Shown here piece by piece: positions 35,464 to 47,504 of a stretch of 64,000 bases of DNA. The stretch comes from Siphonodentalium dalli (lineage: Eukaryota > Mollusca > Scaphopoda > Gadilida > Siphonodentaliidae). Below the pieces are notes generated by a model. It did not search any database, was not told the DNA's origin, and saw only the letters and a list, made by a program, of their open reading frames with translations. The DNA is taken from assembly GCA_032622095.1 (NCBI GenBank), contig CP136068.1, positions 148,499,365 to 148,563,364 of the forward strand, read 5' to 3'. The position numbers were made by a program, and so were the translations under genes. Every line of letters starts with the position of its first letter. Position 1 is the first letter of the stretch.

Positions 35464-35760
35464 TATTGATGTGTATATATAGTTGTTCGTGATGTATTTG
35501 TTTACGAGTAGTTGTTGATGATATTTTTGTTTACTTGTTGTTGTTGATTATGTATTTGTTTACGTGTAGTTGTTGATTATGTATTTGTTTACGTGTAGTT
35601 GTTGATGATGTATTTGTTTACGTGTAGTTGTTGATGATGTATTTGTTTACGTGTAGTTGTTGATTATGTATTTGTTTACGTGTAGTTGTTGATGATGTAT
35701 TTGTTTACGTGTAGTTGTTGATGTTATTTTTGTTTACTTGTAGTTGTTGATGATGTACAT
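35464..35760. repeat. 29-bp minisatellite, about 10 copies
   Basis: The unit is of the type GTAGTTGTTGATGATGTATT plus TGTTTACGT. The central units are nearly identical and the outer ones diverge. Confidence 0.9.
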
Positions 35761-36353
35761 GTATTTGTTTTACAGATGTTCGTGAATTTGTTAATGCATG
35801 TATCAATTGCGAAGGCCGTTGGTTCCTTTAATGGGGACAAGACATTAAAGAGGTCCAATACAGTAGAATGACAATATCAATACTTTTTATAACTCAACTC
35901 AGCAACAATATCCAGGTTCAGTCTTACACGTAGCTTGTAATGTTTGTGATTGAGATGCACATGGTGGGACACACACACGATTTTACAGCGCCGCACACGC
36001 ACGTTCATCTATATCTGCCAACGTCTAGCGAAACGAGTAAATACTAGTCTGGTGGTGAGGACAAGCTGGCACAATGCGACCAAAATACTCTACGAAAATG
36101 TTCATGTAATAAGTCAACAAATATAGGCCGTTTGTTATCGGAACATTTACCACCAATCAATATGACTTATTGTAATTATAATATGACAGTTAATATGGTT
36201 GAATTGGTCACTCTCATCGGTTTTCTCTGATAAAGTTACCAGGTTCCTGAAATTGTGATAAAGTTACCCAGGTTAATACAATTTCATATTTAGCAACACA
36301 ATATTCATATTTTGTGATCAAACTGACCACCTCCATGCAGTAAGTAATATATA

Positions 36354-36500
36354 GTTATCGCCCGCGATTGAGAGAGACACGGGGATTTGTCGCCCGCTCG
36401 AGACCTGGAATGTCACCCGAGGGCCGCTAGGCCCGAGGGTGACATTCCAGGTCGAGAGCGGCGACAAATCCCCGTGTCTCACGAAAACAAGGGTGATAAC
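36354..36500. repeat. 147-bp hairpin, copy 1
   Basis: The arms 'GGGGATTTGTCGCCCGCTCG' and 'GACCTGGAATGTCACCC' pair with 'GGGTGACATTCCAGGTC' and 'GCGGCGACAAATCCCC' around a loop near 36,425. The ends GTTATC and GATAAC also pair. Confidence 0.85.
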
Positions 36501-37414
36501 TGTTTTGTTATCTGACAAAGGAGTACACACGAACCTCCTTAATAACAGGCCTAAGTGCGTGCGTATATTCTTTAATCCAGTTCGAAGAGTTAATTTTATG
36601 TTTTTCAGAAAATAAAACATTCACATTCTGGATCAATTAACACACCCATCATTTGCGCAGCTATTCTCCGGTCAGTTTGCTGGTCGCATGATGGGAATCG
36701 GTTCACGGAAAGATGAGTAAAGCAATTTCGAAGTTGAGTAGCATGCAGCGAAATGTTCGGTTTCGTTCAAATGAGCGTAAAGACGCAACCACACGTGTTA
36801 ATTTCCAGAACGCTAAACTGTGAAACTAACACGTTGTAGTTGTGCAAAAAGAAATTGACATATGATACAGATTGTTACGCAACATAAGTGTATTCTTCTG
36901 AAGTCTGAGGAATGTATTGCCGAAAAGAAATAGTCAATTGATAAACAGTAAAGAGTGGCTATTTGATCTAGTACATAAACTTATTTGTAACGTATGTACA
37001 TCGTATGTGCGATTGTATGCAGCACATACCAACTGCATAATAAGGATCATCTATTTGTCCCACGGTTTTTATTAGTGATATAAAAATGTCCAATAGGAAC
37101 ATTACACCTTATAACGGATTTGTGTCCGTGATAACACCATTTATACATAGCGTGCTTTAATTGCCAAAAAACAACCCCACACTGGGGTTTATAAAAACAG
37201 TGTTTTCGAAAATTATTAGAGAGCTGTGAGAGTGTCTCTGCACGTTGAGTTCTTCGTAGTTATATGTTTACTGGTAACAGCTGAGCGGTCAATAACTGAG
37301 ACAATGTTACCCTCAAGGGTAATATGGTGATTTACGGCTCGCCATGTGACGCACTCTCAGCCAATCAGAAGAGAGGAAAATGGGATGAAATGGGATGAAG
37401 GATAACAATATACA

Positions 37415-37561
37415 GTTATCGCCCGCGATTGAGTGAGTCACGGGGATTTGTCGCCCGCTCGAGACCTGGAATGTCACCCGAGGGCCGTCAGGCCCGAGGG
37501 TGACATTCCAGGTCGAGAGCGGCGACAAATCCCCATGTCTCACGAAAACAAGGGTGATAAC
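37415..37561. repeat. 147-bp hairpin, copy 2
   Basis: Same structure as 36,354-36,500 with few substitutions, at the start of the second internal duplication unit. Confidence 0.85.
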
Positions 37562-38660
37562 TGTTTTGTTATCTGACAAAGGATGTTGGAATCATCGCTA
37601 TTTAGAAAATAAAACATTCATAATCTGGATCAATTAACAGACCCGTCATTTGCGCAGCTATTCTCCTGTCAGTTTGCTGGTTGCATGGTGAAAATCGATT
37701 CATGGAAAGAGGGATAAAGCAATTTCGAAGTTGAGTAGCCATGCAGCGAAATGTTCGGTTTCGTTTCAAATGGCCGTGAAGACGCCGACAGACGTGTTCA
37801 TTTCCAGATTGCTAAAATGTGAAACTAACACGTTGTAGTAGTGAAAAAAGAAATTGACATATGTCACAGATTGTTACGCAACATACGGGTATTCTCTGAA
37901 GTCTGAGGAATGTATTAAAGAAAAGAAATAGTCAATTGATAAACAGTAAAGAGTGGCTATTTGAACTAGTACATAAACGTATTTGTAACGTATGTACATC
38001 GTATGTGCGATTGCCTGCAGCACACACCAACTGCATACTAAGGTATATCTATTTGTCCCACGGTCTTTATTATTGATATAAAAAGGTCCAATAGGAACAT
38101 TACACATTATAACGGATTTGTGTCCGCGATAACACCATTTATACATAGCGTGCTTTAATTGCAACTAAAAAAACACACAATTATGCAAACTAGCAAACAC
38201 CACAGTTCGCGGTTGTTATGATACAGTGGGGTTTATAAAAACAGTGTTTTCGAAAATTGTTAGAGAGCTGTGAGAGTGTCTCTGCACGTTGAGTTCTTCG
38301 TAGTTCTGTGTTTACTGGTAATAGCTGAGCGGTCAATAACTGAGACAATGTTACCCTCGAGGGTAATAAGGTGATTTACGGCCCGCCATGTGACGCACTC
38401 TCAGCCAATCATAAGAGAGGAAAATGTGATGAAGGATAACAATAGTCCTTAATGCATGTTTAATGAGGGCTATTGTTGTCTTGCGAAAACTGAAGAGTAT
38501 TTCCCTCAGTAACTTTTATGATCGCGTTCACGTTGTGAGGTTTGCTCAACCTGGGTAACTTTATCACAATTATCTCCAGCCTGGATAACTTTATCACAAT
38601 TTCGGGAACCTTGGTAACTTTATCACAAAAAAACAACAACCAATAAGAGTGACCAATTCA

Positions 38661-39740
38661 GCGCCAGACTGTCTATCATATGCTCATACTTCCTGAACAA
38701 CTCTCTAGAAAGTCTAGATGAATAATAGACAATACCAATGTATACCTTTATATCAGACGGGACAATCCATTTGTAAAGAAATGGCTAGTAAATACACGGA
38801 CAAGGAGACAACAAATACATTTATACCATATTATTGCCTATGCTAGTGTGTGTACATGTATAACACCTATTTTGTAAGTTTCATCTTTACACCCTACTGT
38901 GGGTATACATTTCTACTTTGGATATAACTTTCTACTGCATGTTGTTGCAGATTTTCAAATGTCATATCAAGGGTTAAACGTTTATAGTATATAGTAGAAC
39001 TACATCGTATTTTGCAAAATAGTTCTTTTAAAATTGGAAGTTGTTATGATAGCAATTAATTATTATGAAATTGCCTGCATTTCAATAAAACGTAACTTAT
39101 TAGTGCTATAAGAACTAGGAAACATATAAATGGGAATATTAAGTGACCGTTGGCTAAGAAAGAGTGTCGTGTTTATGTATCACGGTGAGAATACACATTA
39201 AAATTAAACAGCGGAGTAGTTGAATTGTTCAATAGATAAAACAAATAATTATGGCATAAATAAAATACATCCATAGTAACAGAGAGTACAACATTTTCAC
39301 CACTCGTGCATGGTATTGTGGTTTTAACCACTCGCCAAAAGGCTTGTGGTGAAAACCACAATTCCACTCGTACTCGGTACTCGCGGCTACTATGGGAGTG
39401 TATTCAGATGATCACCTGATACGCACAAGATTCGATAGCGAAAGATACTTAATCGGGGTTCAAGATTAGGTACCTATTGATATTCAAACGCAGTATAACA
39501 GGTACCACGCGCGAGGTTATATATGATTACATTTCTAAATGAGTACCCTGAGTTAATCGGAAGGGTGATAACTCTATTTATTATATGATCATAAACTTTC
39601 TTCTAAAAGTCCCATACTAAATGATGAGCAAAATAATTGATAAACCACGATATCTACCTGGTTGTTCTATAAATAGGCCAAATGGGTTAATAACAAGATC
39701 ACGCGGCGTCATGAGTTATTAATAGGAAGTATGTTCATGA
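38661..39740. other. Unassigned, with a small hairpin at 39,309-39,363
   Basis: AT-rich sequence without a recognised gene. 'ATTGTGGTTTTAACCACTCG' and 'GTGGTGAAAACCACAAT' form a short hairpin, like the many foldbacks elsewhere in the window. Confidence 0.35.
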
Positions 39741-39749
39741 CAATGTGGT

Positions 39750-40115
39750 GACGTGGTGACGTGGTGTATTGTTTTAGTCTGGTCGTTGAGACTCGATTTT
39801 GAGGTTGACCAAGCACAAATGGTTTACAAGCTGTTTTCTGTGTCATTCGACGCGGAAAAGCATCAGGAACAACATATCCAAAATCCGCAAAAATCCACGT
39901 TGGGGAAACTTTGTTATCCACGATGGCGTCCAACATGGTTGTCTATACTACATCAGTTCTCGATATAAGTCATTATACGATATATAGTGGCATCAGAATT
40001 ATGCCGTTATATCAGTTTGTGTTAAATTAGAATGCGGGAGCGAGTAGAGTGACACGGACAGAAAATTATACAATCGTGGCCATGAAATGGCTGTCAAAAT
40101 GGCCGCAACTCCAAA
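39750..40115 (+). repeat. Interspersed repeat family X, copy 3
   Basis: Landmarks are 'TTCGACGCGGAAAAGCATC', 'AACATATCCAAAATCCGC', 'ACGATGGCGTCCAACATGG' and, further on, 'AAAATGGCCGCAACTCC'. It matches copies at 9.6 and 30.5 kb in order and spacing. Confidence 0.55.
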
Positions 40116-41780
40116 CCATACCACGTAGAAGCAACACATTGGGTAACTACATAAGAGTGAAATACGTATTGGCAATATACAAGTCGGTTGTTAAATATCT
40201 TTAAAGGTACACACATCATTAAAACAGATCAATCTGAAGGATCATCGGTCACTGCACAGCAAGTCAACCCCCCAATGATTTACGTCTTTAACGTTTGGGT
40301 GTTCTGCTTATCCAACATTCAACTGTTGGGCAAAACAAAAATAGCTCGTGCATGCAACACACGAACTAATGTTTCGCCTCACAGTGCATGGTAGTTTCAT
40401 TCGGCATGGTGATTAAATATTGAATGCAACGCCGAAATTTAAGTGCATACTCTAGAGGTATGCATACTAGTTATATTTCCGGAATTGTCAACACTCCCGG
40501 TGATAATAAACGATACACGTATGTCGCAATGGTTATTATACTGTAAAGAAACACTCATATCTTCAATGGATTAGCACCGAATCTCACCAGGTCAAAGAGA
40601 CTGTACATAGTACATTGTATGTAAGACTAATTTTCATTCTGCTACCAACCCGGTTTCTTAGTAGACAATTTTGCTAAAATTACTTCAGTGGCCACTTTAC
40701 AACTAGAATAAGCTACAGCGCAATGCACACTATTAGTTTTCAGTATATTTTTGTTTGAAAATATATTACCATTACCACCCACGTAATCGTGCTAAATATC
40801 AGGTGATCATCGTTTAAGATGTTATTCCAACGTTGAACATTCACCCAATATTGTTAGTTGTGGTTCTGTGTGTAACAGACATGTGTAACATTATGGAAAA
40901 TGGGTAAACGCGGTGATGCGGTTGAAGACAACGTAGTAAGTTTCGCGTAGATGTGGCCTTGGTGAATTCAACCAAATATAATTTCCAGGTATAAACACAG
41001 TCTCTGTCACAGATTATGTAGGCAATTTTGGTCAAGTTTTGAATTTATTGAAGACAGTCTATGGTACTCATTTGTGATTTAATAAATTTAGTTCATGGTA
41101 CACCATCACGCATTCTTGTGATAAAAGCGAAATATTCGTGTTTTATCACTTGATCTGAGGCAACTATAACTACTATTTTGAGAAACGTACAATAAGATCT
41201 ACGCATTCTCCCCAGTACAATATGAACATATATCATACCGTTTTATAGCAATTAATTTTTTAAGGTTTTATACCGTAGATATCAAAATAAATCGGTCTCA
41301 TTCGTGAGACTGCTCTGAATACATATATTTCTGCTTCTAGAGAAAGGCCGCATAGTCAATATATCCCTACTAAATCCAGTTTAGCTGTTTAATTACACAT
41401 ATATCACACGATTCAAGATTAGCGGTACAGATAAAACTGCGTCATTTTTCCGTTTCTGGACACCCAAAAGTCCAGATTTAACGGTTCCACAAGACCCTGA
41501 TTTCGCTTGCTGTCTCGTGAGATACATCAGAGAGAATTCGTACATCTCTAATCAAAAGTTTCTCTTATACTTGTAGTCATTCTTCCTCGCAATATTCGAG
41601 CGTTTGTTCACTCGTATAGGACTAGCTATTCAATTTTGCACTAATTGTAAATTTCATTCGATTTTGTCCATTTTGGTGACCATTTTGGGAAAAATATTCT
41701 ACATATATGGTTTACGACTAAGCAATGTTTGTGTATATTTCAATTTATTACGAATGTGGCATTAATTGGAGCACCTGCCG
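40116..41780. other. Unassigned stretch
   Basis: No gene, array or paired termini could be supported in these 1.6 kb. Open frames are under 70 codons and lack motifs. Confidence 0.35.
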
Positions 41781-41789
41781 CAGAATTCT

Positions 41790-42030
41790 GTATTTTCCGA
41801 TAACAACAGACATTATGGACGCCATCTTCAATAGAGAATATTCCCCAAAGCGGATTTTAGCGGATTTTGGATATGTTGTTCCCTACATTCTGCCCGACAA
41901 TATGACACCAAAAACAGCTTGTAAACAATTTGTTCTAGGTCCAATGCTTCAACGACCAGACTATTTATTAACTTTTGACTTGTTGAAAAACATTGTTGTG
42001 CATTTTATGGATTTATATATGGTTCAGTAA
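41790..42030 (-). repeat. Interspersed repeat family X, reverse copy
   Basis: In reverse complement the sequence matches the 39.75 kb copy: 'TTGTTTACAAGCTGTTTT' and 'AACATATCCAAAATCCGC', then the 'GGCGTCCATAATG' block. A 101-codon plus-strand frame here (41,725-42,030) lies mostly in this repeat and is not supported as a gene. Confidence 0.5.
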
Positions 42031-42093
42031 GGTAGTTCTTCGATCAGGCCTAATGGGCTTGATAACATTGGTGGATCATATAATAAAACACAT

Positions 42094-42187
42094 GGTTTCG
42101 AGGTTGACATGAGGATTTATCAACTCTTGGAAGTTAATATTCACCTCGGCCTGCGGGTTGATAAATCCGCATGTCAACCTCGAAACC
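42094..42187. repeat. Foldback hairpin
   Basis: 'GGTTTCGAGGTTGACATG' and 'GATTTATCAAC' pair with 'GTTGATAAATC' and 'CATGTCAACCTCGAAACC'. The loop is about 32 bp. Confidence 0.85.
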
Positions 42188-42508
42188 TTGCAATAAATGT
42201 ATAATATCACTTAATTTGACGAAATAACGGAGAATTGTTGTATGAAATAATTTACAAAACCACAAGTGATCAACTTTGGTCTGACACAAGTCATTGGGTG
42301 GTAGGCTTGTATAGCTTAGGGGAAGCACTTCTTCATTTCAAATATCTCAGTTATTTCGTCAATAATCCTAACCTCAATCCTACCCCCCCACCGGTGCCAC
42401 GTGTTATTGAGATTGAATATAAATCGCTATCTAATCGCGAACCAGATTAAGACTCTTTCGATATACAATCGTGTACGTATTGGATGATTCTATACATAGA
42501 GGATCTAT

Positions 42509-42642
42509 AACTCGTCCCTAGTTTATAGCGGAATTCACAAAACGAATCCAGTAAATTAGGTCTGGACCGAGGCTTTGGCGAGGTTCAGACCTTATTTACT
42601 GGATGATTTTTGTAAATTCCGCTATAAACTAGGGACGAGTTG
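42509..42642. repeat. Foldback hairpin
   Basis: 'ACTCGTCCCTAGTTTATAGC' pairs with 'GCTATAAACTAGGGACGAGT', and the inner 'CCAGTAAAT...GGTCTGGACC' pairs with 'GGTTCAGACC...ATTTACTGG'. The layout resembles the 11.8 kb and 21.1 kb foldbacks, with a CGAGG turn in the loop. Confidence 0.85.
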
Positions 42643-43144
42643 TCGATTATATTCATTAAATGATCTAAACCTCGACAAAACATACTTAAATCAACAAATG
42701 GAACGCGAAACTAACATCGGCTTCTATAAGGCATGCGATGACGTTTTACTATGAGTTGTTTGCCCGCGTAAACAAATAGTCCAAGATAGACCCAAAGACT
42801 CTTTGCCGTATTTAAAGGCGTATATTTAATGAATAACTTTTCAAACTGTTCATTCATTAGAGTTAGTTGGAAAAATATTGGAGGCCATAGTATTTTGAAA
42901 CGTAAACGTACGGAATGTAAACAGAGAACAAACCGGAAATCAAAGGTCACCTGGCACTATTTCCTGTTATGAAATGAACGTTTAATATCACAATTTATAG
43001 AATGGGTTTATTGAAAGGAATAAGTGTAGGATCATGTAATAAATGTATATATACGCATAGTGAGACATATCATATATACTCAAAACGGACTCCAGCCGGC
43101 TGGAGTACCATTCAATAAATAACACAAACAACTACCCATTCTTA

Positions 43145-43411
43145 TTAACCCTTCCATGACTGGAGCTTCCTGAAATTTTGCGAAAACCCTGTGCCAATGC
43201 ATTCTCTTATATATGCGAGTCTCCCAAAGGGAGCTTCGCATATATAAGAGAATACATTGTCCTAACAATATTTACATCGACCTTGTAAGCCAGTGCATTC
43301 TCTTATATAAATGTGAGGGTCCCAATATGAGACTCGCATAAATAAGAGAATTCACTGGCACATGATATTTAATGCTGCACCAGCACAGCTCCCGTCATGA
43401 AAGGATTTTAA
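43145..43411. repeat. TTAA-flanked MITE with two nested hairpins
   Basis: It starts TTAACCCTTCCATGACTGGA and ends 'CTCCCGTCATGAAAGGATTTTAA', giving inverted ends with TTAA on both sides, as in piggyBac-type elements. Inside are two hairpins of the GCATTCTCTTATAT family (43,193-43,260 and 43,289-43,359). It has no coding content. Confidence 0.65.
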
Positions 43412-43826
43412 TAACATGATAGACGACAGATTCTTTGTAGATTTGGATCAGTCATATCGTGGCGAGAGGATATTTGTCGAGTCACCCCCAACAATATTCA
43501 AATTTTTTAACAGCTGGGAATTTCATGCCTGACTAACATCAGTTGGCAATTTCACACAAAAAATATCTTGAAGTTCGCATCCATAGCTTGATTCTCCAAC
43601 CAGTATATACCGGGAAATAATGTTGTTTTTAGACCATGCAACAGTCGATATGTTCCTACATTTGGACTGAAAGGGTCATCAGTTGGACAGTTTCCAATCT
43701 TGTAGATTGTGTCATGCAGGTTGAACATTCCCAACAGTTGGAAAGATTGAGGTACCAGTTGGATAATTCCAAACCCAGAGGTGGGAAGGGTACGGAATTT
43801 TGCGAACTTGTGTTTTCTCTGATTCG

Positions 43827-43840
43827 CGGGAGGGGGGGGG
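43827..43840. repeat. Poly(G) tract
   Basis: A run of about 10-12 G after 'GCGGGAGG', followed by CATTTGG. The flanks do not match the full G-run repeat. Confidence 0.5.
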
Positions 43841-43975
43841 GGCATTTGGAAATTTCACATGCACCCCCACAACTGAGAGCCTCTAGCCTCTAGCCGACGG
43901 TGCCATCCCTGCCCCCATGATTCCTGAATACCAGTAGATGTATATACGCAGAGAGGGGTGTATGCTGCGTACCAG

Positions 43976-44422
43976 TTAAAGGTACTCAATCCGATCAGAC
44001 GCTCCTAAATTACTATTTCTTTGGCTTCGGGGGTAACAAATATTTGAATCGAGGAACTCACCCATCAAAAGAGTGATCAGATATCGATTTTGAAGTTTGT
44101 TATGTCTCGAGATGTGTAATAATATGTGACCCAGAAACACGTGGTCAAACGGACACAATTGCGGGTGAAGATGGATAACTCTAAAATCAAGTGGTAATAC
44201 GGTCAAATTTCGTGTTACTTTAGTGTTAATACGGCCATATTTTGTTGAACAAAATGTTGATAAATAGGAAGTTTTTGGAAATTTTATATCATAGTTGACA
44301 TTGGTTAGCATTATTTTGTTGTAATAAATCGATTCTGATAACTAAAGCGTCTTTTGAAGAAATGTTGTTGTTGTTGTGTCTTGATGGTATGGGGAACGTC
44401 TGATCGGATTGAGTACCTTTAA
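43976..44422. repeat. MITE family A, complete copy
   Basis: A 447-bp element with perfect 26-bp inverted ends: TTAAAGGTACTCAATCCGAT plus CAGACG on the left, and the exact reverse complement on the right. TTAA borders both ends, suggesting a TTAA target duplication. Other copies are at 10.19-10.53 (truncated), 46.25-46.68, 49.78-50.04 (truncated) and 63.9 kb to the window end. It is non-coding and probably mobilised by a piggyBac-like transposase elsewhere. Confidence 0.8.
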
Positions 44423-44720
44423 GAAAATAACAAGGCATAGTTATTCCGCACTATGATAATTTTCACACATTCGCTGAATTGACGAATTGATGTCCAAAAC
44501 ATCAAGGTGTATGAGACCGAATTACATATAAACATGTCATTTTGGCTGAGAAAAAAAATCAAATTTTGCTATAAATTTTAAAAGCTGCGTACCAGCATTA
44601 TTGTTGGATCTTGAATATCGGTTAACATGTTCATATGGATTCCGAGTACCAGTTAAAAGAGGGGTATGAATTGTGCGCACAACTTCAAAATCACTCGATT
44701 CTGCGTATATACCACAAAAC

Positions 44721-44738
44721 AGGGGGGGGGGGGGGGGT
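44721..44738. repeat. Poly(G) tract
   Basis: About 17 G after 'ACAAAACA', followed by TCACACCCTC. It is an isolated homopolymer. The flanks do not match the full family. Confidence 0.55.
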
Positions 44739-44929
44739 CACACCCTCATCGCACGTCCTGATTTTGGATTATAAAGATGCATCATCCAGCGGGCATCTTA
44801 CATGAGCAGTATGCTTTCACATCGAATATATCGAAGTTGACTGGAGGAGTGTTAGCGAGATCTTCCACGACGAGAAACAAGTTCGATAACTGCTGCTGAC
44901 ACACACCTTGACACACGCCAGCAATTGAC

Positions 44930-45830
44930 CTGTGGAAGATAATAACATGTTGGTGAAGAAGGCACTTGACCTGTAGAAAATAAGACCCTGTTGGTTAAGA
45001 AGGCACTAAGTTTGACCCGTGGAAGATAAAACCATGTTGTTCAAGAAGGCACTAAGTTTGACCAGTGGAAGATAAACCCATGTTGTTTAAGAAGGCACTA
45101 AGTTTGACATGTGGAAGATAATAACATGTTGGTTAAGAAGGCACTTGACATTTGGAAGATAATAACATGTTGGTTAAGAAGTCACGTGACATGTGGAAGA
45201 TAATAACATGTTGGTTAAGAAGTCACGTGACATGTGGAAAATAAGACCCTGTTGGTTAAGAAGGCACTAAGTTTGACCCATGGAAGATAAAACCATGTTG
45301 TTTAAGAAGGCACTAAGTTTGACATGTGGAAGATAATAACATGTTGGTTAAGAAGGCACTTGACCTGTGGAAGATAATAACATGTTGGTTAAGAAGGCAC
45401 TTGACATGTGGAAGATAATAACATGTTGGTTAGGAAGGCACGTGACATGTGGAAGATAATAACATGTTGGTTAAGAAGGCACTTGACCTGTGGAAGATAA
45501 TAACATGTCGGTTAAGAAGGCACGTGACATGTGGAAGATAATAACATGTTGGTTAAGAAGTCACGTGACATGTGGAAAATAAGACCCTGTTGGTTAAGAA
45601 GGCACTAAATTTGACCCGTGGAAGATAAAACCATGTTGGTTAAGAAGGCACTAAGTTTGACCTGTGGAAGATAAAACCATGTTGGTTAAGAAGGCACTTG
45701 ACCTGTGGAAGATAAGACCCTAGCTGTTGGCTAAGAAGGCACTAAGTTTGACCTGTGGAAGATAATAACATGTTGATTAAGAAGGCACGTGACATGTGGA
45801 AGATAAGTACCAGTTGGTTAGGAAGGCGCC
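44930..45830. repeat. Minisatellite with two unit lengths (41 and 46 bp)
   Basis: About 21 copies of a unit containing GTGGAAGATAATAACATGTTGG. The short form reads 'AAGAAGGCACTTGAC' and the long form 'AAGAAGGCACTAAGTTTGAC' before the shared part. Forms alternate in blocks, so the array has a higher-order pattern. CACGTGAC motifs recur in some short units. Confidence 0.9.
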
Positions 45831-45846
45831 CTATTCGTGACTATAT

Positions 45847-46230
45847 ATGAACCCATCTAGGGTATACGCCCAGTCTACCATCTGAAATCATGACTGTCTG
45901 TGTGAACATAAATCAAACGTTTTTCTTTTCATATTTTAGTTTTTTTGGCAGCCATTTGAAGGCCTATTTTAAAAAATGAAAAATCGCCATAAAACTACAT
46001 AATGTCTGAAAAGATTAATCAACATTGAGTGTTTGCGTCTCTTAGACATTTGGTGTTTATGTCTGCCAGATTATTGAAAACGTGGTTGAATAGTATTTAT
46101 GTTGTTTTGTGTCTACTGCAAATGGCCGCCAAAAAACTAAAATATACAATGAAAAATGTTTGATTTAATTTCTCGCAGACAGTCACGATTTCAGATGGTA
46201 GACTGAGCGCATACCCTAGTTGGGTTCATA
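45847..46230. repeat. MITE with ~115-bp inverted termini
   Basis: The left end 'ATGAACCCATCTAGGGTATA' and 'CAGTCTACCATCTGAAATCA' is mirrored on the right by 'TGATTTCAGATGGTAGACTG'-like sequence (one mismatch) and 'TACCCTAGTTGGGTTCAT'. Pairing runs inward to 'GCAGCCATTTG' versus 'CAAATGGCCGC'. The spacer is about 150 bp and there is no coding capacity. It abuts the 41/46-bp array. Confidence 0.8.
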
Positions 46231-46251
46231 GTCTAGAAAACGCAGTATTTC

Positions 46252-46683
46252 CTGTTAAATGTACTCAATTCGATTCTATGGTCCCCATATCATCAGTTTC
46301 CAACAACATTTGTTTTTAAATACCGTTTCAGTTATCAGAAACAATTAATTGCCCAAATATAATGCTAACCACTGTCCACTATAGTATAACATTGCCCAAA
46401 ACCTGTTATTTATCAACATGTTGTGCAAATAACTTTTGCCGGTTTGTCAAATATCTGACACAAAAAGCCACTTGATTTTAGAGTTATCCATCTTCATATT
46501 CTCATCGACTGTTACTGGGCCACTAAATATTCCAGGTGGTGAAAAATAACAGATTTAAAAAATCGATATCTGATCACTCTGAGCTTTGATGGGTGGGTTC
46601 CTCGACTCGAATCAAATATCTTTTACCTCCGAAGCCAAATAAATAGTAACTGAGGGGTGCTTAATCGGATTAAGTACCTTTAA
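46252..46683. repeat. MITE family A, diverged copy
   Basis: The termini are 'TTAAATGTACTCAATTCGATT' and 'AATCGGATTAAGTACCTTTAA', with family interior 'TTTTAGAGTTATCCATCTTC'. Relative to the 43.98 kb copy the interior is inverted. Confidence 0.75.
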
Positions 46684-47022
46684 ACTCTCTATCGACTTAT
46701 ACCTCGAAAAATCCTATTAAAAACAAATCCACTTTTTGTTTTACATAATTTGAACATATCTCTCATATTGTGAGGGTGAACAGGTGTTATTATAGTACTA
46801 GTACTATATCATACATTGGTTAAAGAGAATAATGATTTTCCCCTTCAATTTGATAGTTTGAAATTGAGATTTCGGATTTCACAACAAGACACCACCACCG
46901 GTACGGGTTTGAACCAGAAAACAATGAGATCAATATGATATTTTGATGGCCAGACATAGACATTCAAAGCAGTTTGTTTTAAAGGCCCACTTTATAATTT
47001 TCGAACCCCCAGATAATTTGAT
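46684..47022. other. Unassigned spacer
   Basis: No feature was seen in this spacer between two TTAA-type MITEs. Confidence 0.3.
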
Positions 47023-47504
47023 TTAACCCTTTCAGTGCCAGGTCCGATTTTTGTATCAACCCATATACCCTTTGCCAATGCATTCTCTTATATATGCGAG
47101 TCGACCATAGGTCGCCTCGCATATATAAGAGAATGCATTGGCTTAACAATTTTTCATCATTTGTTATTATTTTTTACAATTTTTTACAATTTTACTAATT
47201 TTTTCTCATATTCTTTAACAGACTTATTTTGTAGGTTTAGTGCCAGGGAATCTTACGTTTTTCATGGGCATCAAAATTATTACTATGAATACTTGGTGAT
47301 AGTTTTGAGTTATAACATGCCCTTAAGGTTTTATCCAGTTTGTTTTTAAATTTGCTATAGCATGCTTAAGCATACCCAAAAAAAATTCAACCCAAAAAAA
47401 TCTATAAAAAAAAATAATAATTTTTTTTTTTGTTTTTTAATTTTTTAGGGCCGATTTTACAGACCGTAAATTAGGGCCGATGCCCATGGCACTGAAAGGG
47501 TTAA
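47023..47504. repeat. piggyBac-type MITE with nested GCATTCTC hairpin
   Basis: The ends are TTAACCCTTTCAGTGCCA and TGGCACTGAAAGGGTTAA, a perfect inverted repeat with TTAA borders. CCCTTT-type termini with TTAA are typical of piggyBac-related elements. A 69-bp hairpin (47,074-47,142) of the family also seen at 28.48, 43.19 and 43.29 kb lies inside. The rest is A/T-rich. Confidence 0.8.

Larger units (their letters stand above)
36200..38660. mobile_element. 2.46-kb non-autonomous element with inverted termini and internal duplication
   Basis: The left end 'TGAATTGGTCACTCTCAT' and right end 'AAGAGTGACCAATTCA' are inverted, and both continue into repeats of GATAAAGTTACC (left) or GGTAACTTTATC (right). 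Inside lie two head-to-tail copies of about 1.06 kb (36,354-37,414 and 37,415-about 38,440), clearly diverged from each other. Each starts with a 147-bp hairpin. No transposase was recognised. The terminal oligomers could be transposase-binding sites. No convincing target duplication was found. Confidence 0.6.

Noticed and set aside
41725-42030. 101-codon frame as a gene
   Set aside because: It lies mostly inside interspersed repeat family X, other copies of which do not keep the frame open.
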